DNA of 64,000 nt from Granulicella tundricola MP5ACTX9 (lineage in GTDB: Bacteria > Acidobacteriota > Terriglobia > Terriglobales > Acidobacteriaceae), in contig NC_015064.1 in NCBI RefSeq assembly GCF_000178975.2, forward strand, positions 1,364,001 to 1,428,000. The letters are read 5' to 3'. Below, one piece after another: positions 58,994-64,000 of the stretch (positions are counted from its first letter, which is position 1; the number at the start of each line of letters is the position of its first letter). The position numbers and the translations under genes were made by a program. Below the pieces are notes generated by a model that saw only the letters and a list, made by a program, of their open reading frames with translations, did no database searches and was not told the origin of the DNA.

Positions 58994-60034
58994 TCAGTTC
59001 CGGGGCTGCCCCGTCGTCTGCCGGACGATGAGCCTGGTGCCGATGGTGATCTCGATCTCTCCCTTTCCGCCTTCGGGGGAGAGATGGGAGAGGAGGATTC
59101 GTACGGCCTTCTGGGCCAGGTCCTTGCAGGACATCTGGACCGTGGTGAGGGGAGGGATGGTGTACTCCGCCATGTGGATGTTGTCGAAGCCGATGAGGGA
59201 GAGGTCTTCCGGGATGCGGAGGCGGGCTTCAAAGACGGCGTGCTGGACCCCGATCGCGGTCATATCGTTGGAGCACATGACGGCCGTTGGCAAGGCTTTT
59301 TGAGACAAGATCGTCTGCATGGCGTCTCGGCCGCCCTCCAGGGTGTGATCCCCTTCGACGATCCATTTGGGGTTGATCGGGACCGCTGCGGACTGCATTG
59401 ACTCCAGGAAGGCAGACTTGCGTGCCTGGGCCGAGCGGAGATGTAGCGGGCCGGAGATGAAACCGATCTTGCGGTGACCCAGAGCGGCCAGGTGCTGGAC
59501 GCCTTCCTGAATCCCCTCGCGATAGTTGACGGAGAGAACGCCGCTGCGCGGGTGTTTCGAAGCTACGTCGATGAAGACGAGCGGGATCTCGTCCGCGATG
59601 AGGCGATCGAGGACGATCTCCTCAAAGCCGAAGGTCATGATGGCTACGCCGTCGACCTTGCGCTCCAACATGCGGCGAACGCAGGTGTCCATTTTTTTTG
59701 GGTCGTGGCTGGTCGAGCCGATGAGGATCTCGTAGCCCTGGTCGACGGCGATGCGTTCAAACTCCTGGATGAGCTCAGGGAAGAACGGGTTTGTGATCTC
59801 GGAGACGATGAGGCCGAGGAGTCTGCTTTTGCCGGAGACGAGGGCGCGGGCTTGGGTGTTGGGGAGATAGTCGAGTTCGGCGACGGCCTTCCAGACACGG
59901 GCGGCGAGGGCAGCGTCTACGGTGGGGACGTGGTTGAGGGTGCGCGAGACGGTTGCGATGGAAACCCCAGCGTGAGCCGCGACGTCGTGGATATCGGTCT
60001 TTTGTGCGGAGCTGCGCTTCGACGATGACTTCAA
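58994..60034 (-). CDS. LacI-family transcriptional regulator
   Basis: 346 residues. HTH IHDVAAHAGVSIATVSRTL at about residues 15-33, hinge with LDYLPNTQARALVSGKSRLL, then a periplasmic-binding-protein fold (LIVSEITNPFFPELIQEFE, GYEILIGSTSHDPKKMD, PTAVMCSNDMTAIGVQHAVF, LIGFDNIHMAEYTIPPLTTV). Start TTG 60034 has GAGG 6 nt upstream. It is divergent from the sulfatase gene and probably controls it, perhaps together with the TonB-dependent receptor, in response to a sugar. The target sugar is unknown. Confidence 0.9.
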   Translation of the reverse strand: MKSSSKRSSAQKTDIHDVAAHAGVSIATVSRTLNHVPTVDAALAARVWKAVAELDYLPNTQARALVSGKSRLLGLIVSEITNPFFPELIQEFERIAVDQGYEILIGSTSHDPKKMDTCVRRMLERKVDGVAIMTFGFEEIVLDRLIADEIPLVFIDVASKHPRSGVLSVNYREGIQEGVQHLAALGHRKIGFISGPLHLRSAQARKSAFLESMQSAAVPINPKWIVEGDHTLEGGRDAMQTILSQKALPTAVMCSNDMTAIGVQHAVFEARLRIPEDLSLIGFDNIHMAEYTIPPLTTVQMSCKDLAQKAVRILLSHLSPEGGKGEIEITIGTRLIVRQTTGQPRN

Positions 60035-60162
60035 TGCGTGCCTCTGATGGCCATTATGACAGGAGCGATTCTTGCGGGGTGGCGCGGGTTGTCACTGGTT
60101 TCACCTGGGAAATAGTTCCTTGTGGGGTTGTATACTTCTCGTCGAAACAGATGAGGGGTGCC

Positions 60163-61596
60163 ATGCCGTCTTCAACACAATTGAGCCGCAGGGGCTTTCT
60201 GGTTAGTGCGCTTGCGGCGGGGTCTGCCTACGCGCTGGGTGCGGATAAACCCAGCGGACGCCGGCCAAACATTGTCTTCATCCTGGCGGACGATATGGGG
60301 TATGGGGATCCGGCTGTCTATGGGCAGACGAAGATTCGGACGCCGAACATCGACCGGATGGCCGCCGGGGGGATGCGGTTTACGCAGGGGTATGCGGGGG
60401 CACCGGTGTGTGCGCCTTCGCGGTGTACGTTGATGACCGGGATGCATGGGGGACATGCGAGGGTGAGGGATAACTTTGCGCTGGCGGCGGGGCATGTGGG
60501 GCATAAGAAGAAGGAGGAGATCCGGCGGGCGAGTTTGACGACCGAGGATCGGACTGTGGCGGATTACTTGAGGGGGGCGGGGTACCGGACGGGCTTGATG
60601 GGGAAGTGGCACCTGGATGGGTACGACCCGGATGCGGTGCCGACCAAGCATGGGTTCGAGGAGTTCAAGGGGTGGCTGACGCAGATCGACGAGACGCAGG
60701 GGTATTGGCCGGAGAAGCGGATGCATGGGGAGACGCTGATCGATATCCCGGAGAATGCCGGGGGGAAGCAGGGGCGGTATGACACGACCATGATTACGGA
60801 GGACTCGGTGGACTACATTGAGCGGCATAAGGCTGATCCGTTCTTCCTGTACGTGGCTTATGACAGTCCGCATAGCCCTTATACGGCTCCGGACTTTGGT
60901 CCTTACAAGGACCATCCGACCTGGGCGGACGATGAGAAGACGTATGCGGCGATGATCTGGTACATGGACCTGGGGATCGGGAAGATCCTGGATACGTTGA
61001 AGAGGCTGAAGCTGGACGAGGATACCGTGGTGTTCTTTGCTTCGGACAATGGCCCGCGGTCTGAGCCTACGGTCCAGCAGACGAGGGTGATCGATTTTTT
61101 CGATTCAAACGGGAACCTGACCGGGTATAAGCGGGATATGTATGAGGGGGGGATACGTGATCCGCTGATCGCACGGTGGCCGGGGCATATTCCGGCTGGC
61201 GCGGTGAACCAGATGTCGGCTTACTTTCCGGACTTCCTGCCGACAGCTCTCGACCTGGCGGGTGCGCCGGTGGAGAAGGGGGACGGGATCAGTCTTCGTC
61301 CTTACCTGATGAATCCTAAGCTGACCGGGGAGGAACGGTTTCTGTACTGGGAGTTCTATGAGCCTGTGTTTCGGCAGGCCGCTCGGCTGGGGAGGTGGAA
61401 GGCGGTGCGGCTGAAGCGGGGCGGGAAGCTCGAGCTTTATGATCTTTCGGTCGATGCTTGGGAGAGTAAGGATGTGGCTGTAGACCATCCGGAGATTGTG
61501 GCGAAGATGGAGGCGGGGATGGCTCGGGAGCATCGTGCTTCTGCTGAGTATCCCGATCCGGGGAAGGGTGCGGTTGCTGCGCCGAATATTCCTTAG
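60163..61596 (+). CDS. Arylsulfatase, type I (formylglycine) family
   Basis: 477 residues. A Tat-type signal (LSRRGFLVSALAAGSAYALG) suggests export in the folded state. The metal-binding start PNIVFILADDMGYGDPAVYG and the FGly motif CAPSRCTLMTG (Cys to be converted to formylglycine) are present, as are GYWPEKR-type substrate-pocket regions and FFASDNGPRSE, another metal ligand. It should release sulfate from a sulfated sugar or aryl ester. No formylglycine-generating enzyme is in the window. Start ATG 60163 has GAGGGG upstream; TATACT at 60131-60136 is a candidate -10. Confidence 0.9.
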   Translation: MPSSTQLSRRGFLVSALAAGSAYALGADKPSGRRPNIVFILADDMGYGDPAVYGQTKIRTPNIDRMAAGGMRFTQGYAGAPVCAPSRCTLMTGMHGGHARVRDNFALAAGHVGHKKKEEIRRASLTTEDRTVADYLRGAGYRTGLMGKWHLDGYDPDAVPTKHGFEEFKGWLTQIDETQGYWPEKRMHGETLIDIPENAGGKQGRYDTTMITEDSVDYIERHKADPFFLYVAYDSPHSPYTAPDFGPYKDHPTWADDEKTYAAMIWYMDLGIGKILDTLKRLKLDEDTVVFFASDNGPRSEPTVQQTRVIDFFDSNGNLTGYKRDMYEGGIRDPLIARWPGHIPAGAVNQMSAYFPDFLPTALDLAGAPVEKGDGISLRPYLMNPKLTGEERFLYWEFYEPVFRQAARLGRWKAVRLKRGGKLELYDLSVDAWESKDVAVDHPEIVAKMEAGMAREHRASAEYPDPGKGAVAAPNIP

Positions 61597-61625
61597 TAGG
61601 CATTATTGGGGGAAGGGTGAGAGCC

Positions 61626-61665
61626 GTGGAACCCATGTCTCAGAAGCGAGACATGGGGCACCCAG
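61626..61665. repeat. Family-B palindromic repeat, intergenic copy
   Basis: Perfect 10-bp arms CCCATGTCTC / GAGACATGGG with loop AGAAGC, framed by GTGGAA and GCACCC. It matches the frame of the copy inside metG at 6101, with compensating changes in the arms. Confidence 0.88.
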
Positions 61666-61677
61666 TATCTGGGAATG

Positions 61678-61715
61678 AAAAAGCCCCGGCTACCTTTTGG
61701 GCGGCCGGGGCTTTT
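61678..61715. terminator. Bidirectional intrinsic terminator
   Basis: Stem AAAAGCCCCGGC / GCCGGGGCTTTT with a 13-nt loop, A-rich on one side and TTTT on the other. It separates the convergent sulfatase and TonB-receptor genes. Confidence 0.92.
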
Positions 61716-61731
61716 GCTTGAGGGGAGCGGG

Positions 61732-64000
61732 TTAGAAGTTGAGGTGGCCGGCGAATTGGAAGTCGCGCGGGTTGGCCTGGGCTCCGGTGATTTTGCCGAA
61801 GGCAGACCCAGCGGCTGTGCCCGGTGCTCCCCAAGTGGTGGTGGGGTTGGAGAGGGTTGCGTGGTTGGCTACGTTGAGGGCGTCGACCTCTGCAACGAAC
61901 TTCAGGCGACTCGTCCCCAGGTTGAACGAGCGGCGGAGGCTGATGTCGTCCTTCCAGAAATAGGGGTTGCGGAGACCGAAGGGTGCGGTGCGGGGTGCGT
62001 TGCCGACCTTGTTGTAGTTGGTGGCGAAGCCTGTGGAGTAGGTCGTGGGTGCGCTAAAGGCGTTGGGGTCGATGTACTGGGTTCCGAAGGAGCGGTAACC
62101 CTTGGCGAGCTTTCCAGTACCGGTGTAGTTGGGGTTGATGTCCAGTTCGCAGGTGCCGGCGTTGGGTGACTGGCAGCCGCTATAGGTTGGGATGAAGGGA
62201 GTTCCGCTGGTGAACTGGTAGATGGTGGAGATCTGGAAGCCGCTGGTGACGCCGCGAACGAGGCGGTTACCCGACTTTGCTCCCGGGATCTCCCAGACGC
62301 CGTACGCGGAGATGTTATGGGTCATGTCCGTGGTGGTGAGGCCACGGTCGATGCGGTTCTGGTGATAGGCGGCGTTGGTTCCGGAGACGGAGCCCGAGGG
62401 TAGATCGAAGCCGGAGCGGTAGGTGCCGTCGTCACCGATGTTGCGCGACCAGGTGTAGTTGAAGGTGTAGGACAGGCCGTGCGAGGCGCGCTGGGCCAGC
62501 GATACCTGGAGAGAGTTGTAGCTGATGTTGGCTACGTTCTGACCCCATGTATCCGAGACACCGTTGTACTGGGGGAACGCAACCAGTGTCTGGGCGATGG
62601 TCGCCTTGGTGGTGGGTGAGGAGATGGCGTTGTACGGCAATCCGTATCCAGGCAACGCATTCTTGGCGAGTTGGACGTTGGCCGGGGTTGCGAGTGCTCC
62701 CAGGAGGGAGTTCTTGCCTGTGGAGTCCGCTACGCCTGCGAGGGCTACGTAGTACTTGGGGTTGAGTTGGTCTGCGAAGTAGCCGCGCGGATTGGAGCCG
62801 CCGCCGAGAAGAAAGTGACTCTGGGTTCCGGCGTAGTTAACGGTGAGGGTGAGGTCCTTGGTGAGGGCCTGCTGGATGCCGCCGTTGAACATGTTGAACT
62901 CCGGTGCGCGGCCCGAGAGGTATGGGTCCGCGTAGCCGGGGCCTGCACCAGTAGAGCCAGTGCTTCCGAAGTAGCTGGTGAGCAGGGTCTGCGAGGTTGC
63001 ATTCTGCGCGGGGAGGGTGGGCAGTGCGTAGCCGGGGCCACCGTACTGGGTGTTCGCGATACCCGCACCAGTGAAGAAGGCCCCGTTGTTGAGGTAATAC
63101 GAGGGTCCGGGAGCGCCGGCGCTGGTTTGTGTGATCTCCGTGGGGCTGGGGGCAGCGATATTGAAGCCGGTCTGGCCGGTTCCTGTGCCTGCGCCGCCAC
63201 GTCCGCCTACGCCTCCGCCAATGGAGTAGACCAGGGCATAGCCGGCGCGAACAACGGTGGTTGGTGTAACGGAGTACGCAAGGCCGACACGCGGACCGTA
63301 GTTCTTCCACCATGTGTTGACCGGTGTGCGGCAGCCGCAACTTACGCCAGCCCCGCCGTGGTTTCCAGCGAACTGAAGTTCGCCCATGTTGCCGGTGATG
63401 GCGTTCTGAAGATTGGGATTGAGGAAGCTCCAGCGGTCCTGGACCTCATGGAAGGGTGGGAAGTAGTCCCAGCGCAGGCCTATGTTGACGGTGAGTTTTG
63501 GTGTGACCTTCCAGACATCTTCCGCGTACGGGGAGATGTCATGGTATCGACCACCGGTCTCCGAGACTGCCTGTTCCGTGAGGGTGGTGTTCTGGCTGGC
63601 TGCTCCGAGGAGGAAGCTGGCGTAAGAGAATCCGGCGGAGGTGGTGGAGATGGTCCCGTTGACGATGGGCGCGGTGGAGTTGGCGGAGAAGGCAAGTTGA
63701 TAGATGCTCGAAGGTCCGAGCTGTGCAGCTACATTGTCCTGCAGCCACTGGGTCGTGAAGCCGATGGTGAAGCTATGCTTGCCCTTGGTGACGAGGAAGT
63801 TATCCAGCAGGGTGTAGGTGTTGGGGACGGTAGTCTGAGTTGCTCCGGATGCGCCGTTGGAGGTCCAGGAGGCGAGCGCGGTGGGGTTGCCGGTGTTTGC
63901 GGTGAAGGCTACTCCGGGGAACTCGGTCTGGGCTTGTCCTGCTGGCAGACCAGTGATGCCGAAGTCTGCTGCTGCACGGTCGCCCACAACTCCATCGGTA
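61732..64000 (-). CDS. TonB-dependent receptor (Oar-like), 5' end missing
   Basis: The last ~755 residues of a large outer-membrane receptor; the frame is open to the right edge of the window, so the plug and any carboxypeptidase-regulatory-like N-terminal domain lie outside. Alternating amphipathic beta strands are seen throughout (HSFTIGFTTQWLQDNVAAQL, LTVNIGLRWDYFPPFHEVQD, YGPRVGLAYSVTPTTVVRAGY, SYTFNYTWSRNIGDDGTYRS, SRLKFVAEVDALNVANHATL). The C-terminus ends with DFQFAGHLNF, an aromatic barrel terminus. Gly-rich loop insertions are present (SIGGGVGGRGGAGTGTGQ). Acidobacteria have many such receptors, thought to import glycans; linkage to the sulfatase and LacI genes supports a sulfated-glycan role, by inference. 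Confidence 0.9.
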   Translation of the reverse strand, partial: TDGVVGDRAAADFGITGLPAGQAQTEFPGVAFTANTGNPTALASWTSNGASGATQTTVPNTYTLLDNFLVTKGKHSFTIGFTTQWLQDNVAAQLGPSSIYQLAFSANSTAPIVNGTISTTSAGFSYASFLLGAASQNTTLTEQAVSETGGRYHDISPYAEDVWKVTPKLTVNIGLRWDYFPPFHEVQDRWSFLNPNLQNAITGNMGELQFAGNHGGAGVSCGCRTPVNTWWKNYGPRVGLAYSVTPTTVVRAGYALVYSIGGGVGGRGGAGTGTGQTGFNIAAPSPTEITQTSAGAPGPSYYLNNGAFFTGAGIANTQYGGPGYALPTLPAQNATSQTLLTSYFGSTGSTGAGPGYADPYLSGRAPEFNMFNGGIQQALTKDLTLTVNYAGTQSHFLLGGGSNPRGYFADQLNPKYYVALAGVADSTGKNSLLGALATPANVQLAKNALPGYGLPYNAISSPTTKATIAQTLVAFPQYNGVSDTWGQNVANISYNSLQVSLAQRASHGLSYTFNYTWSRNIGDDGTYRSGFDLPSGSVSGTNAAYHQNRIDRGLTTTDMTHNISAYGVWEIPGAKSGNRLVRGVTSGFQISTIYQFTSGTPFIPTYSGCQSPNAGTCELDINPNYTGTGKLAKGYRSFGTQYIDPNAFSAPTTYSTGFATNYNKVGNAPRTAPFGLRNPYFWKDDISLRRSFNLGTSRLKFVAEVDALNVANHATLSNPTTTWGAPGTAAGSAFGKITGAQANPRDFQFAGHLNF

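Noticed and set aside
1-64000. -24/-12 (sigma-54) promoters anywhere in the window
   Set aside because: I looked for TGGCAC-N5-TTGC by eye because rpoN is here, and found no convincing match. A position-weight-matrix scan would be needed.
1-64000. tRNA, rRNA or insertion sequence genes
   Set aside because: I saw no tRNA-like clover-leaf, rRNA stretch, transposase or integrase text in any gap or frame; a dedicated tRNA scan was not possible.

Overview
The window is about 64 kb of GC-rich bacterial chromosome. Its gene content points to an acidobacterium of the Terriglobia type (Granulicella, Terriglobus or Edaphobacter-like). The pointers are a TIGR03435-family secreted protein, which that model describes as a soil-acidobacterial paralogous family, an Oar-like TonB-dependent receptor, a giant NHL/Ig-repeat surface protein, and an HTH-membrane-TPR regulator. 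Assignment to a genus is inference. I recognise no rRNA, tRNA, CRISPR array, prophage or transposase gene, and most of the window reads as ordinary chromosome.

Layout. 1-3.1 kb: end of lptB, then rpoN (sigma-54) and hpf, a conserved order. 3.1-6.7 kb: a polytopic membrane protein and metG on the minus strand. 7.0-10.7 kb: a small pectin/uronate unit with a FadR-type GntR regulator, a hexuronate-type MFS transporter and a divergent secreted pectin methylesterase. 10.7-15.9 kb: mce, tsaB, rimI, a TIGR03435 protein, the phosphatidylethanolamine pair psd-pssA, and an Asd-like protein that has lost its catalytic residues. 15.9-19 kb: an SDR, an Old Yellow Enzyme and a two-domain VOC protein on the minus strand. 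19-23.5 kb: a secreted low-complexity protein, a TetR regulator and a GT-C-like membrane protein. 23.8-29 kb: a GH18-like/CE4/GT2 fusion for an exopolysaccharide, and a P5C dehydrogenase. 29-33.5 kb: a redox/two-component group: a LuxR regulator with a degenerate receiver, a receiver fused to a thioredoxin-reductase-like flavoprotein, a cNMP-domain histidine kinase and a VOC protein. 33.9-39.3 kb: the giant NHL/Ig protein and an outer-membrane protein. 39.4-49.5 kb: serS group, pyrD, tex, purH and a TPR protein. 49.5-55 kb: dgt, HTH-TM-TPR regulator, a short HCDH-domain protein preceded by a 59-residue ORF, and malQ. 55-64 kb: PpiD-like chaperone, a BON-domain protein, and a LacI regulator, sulfatase and TonB-dependent receptor group.

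Two patterns cut across the genes. (1) Three families of short palindromic repeats are scattered through the window. Some sit between genes in composite blocks with GCAAC-type hexamer repeats; others lie in frame inside coding sequences, three of them in metG and one in a membrane glycosyltransferase gene, where they are translated as extra peptide. (2) At least nine genes have a TANAAT-like -10 hexamer ending only 6-9 nt before the start codon and no Shine-Dalgarno sequence, suggesting leaderless mRNAs, while other genes in the window have clear AGGAGG-type sites.
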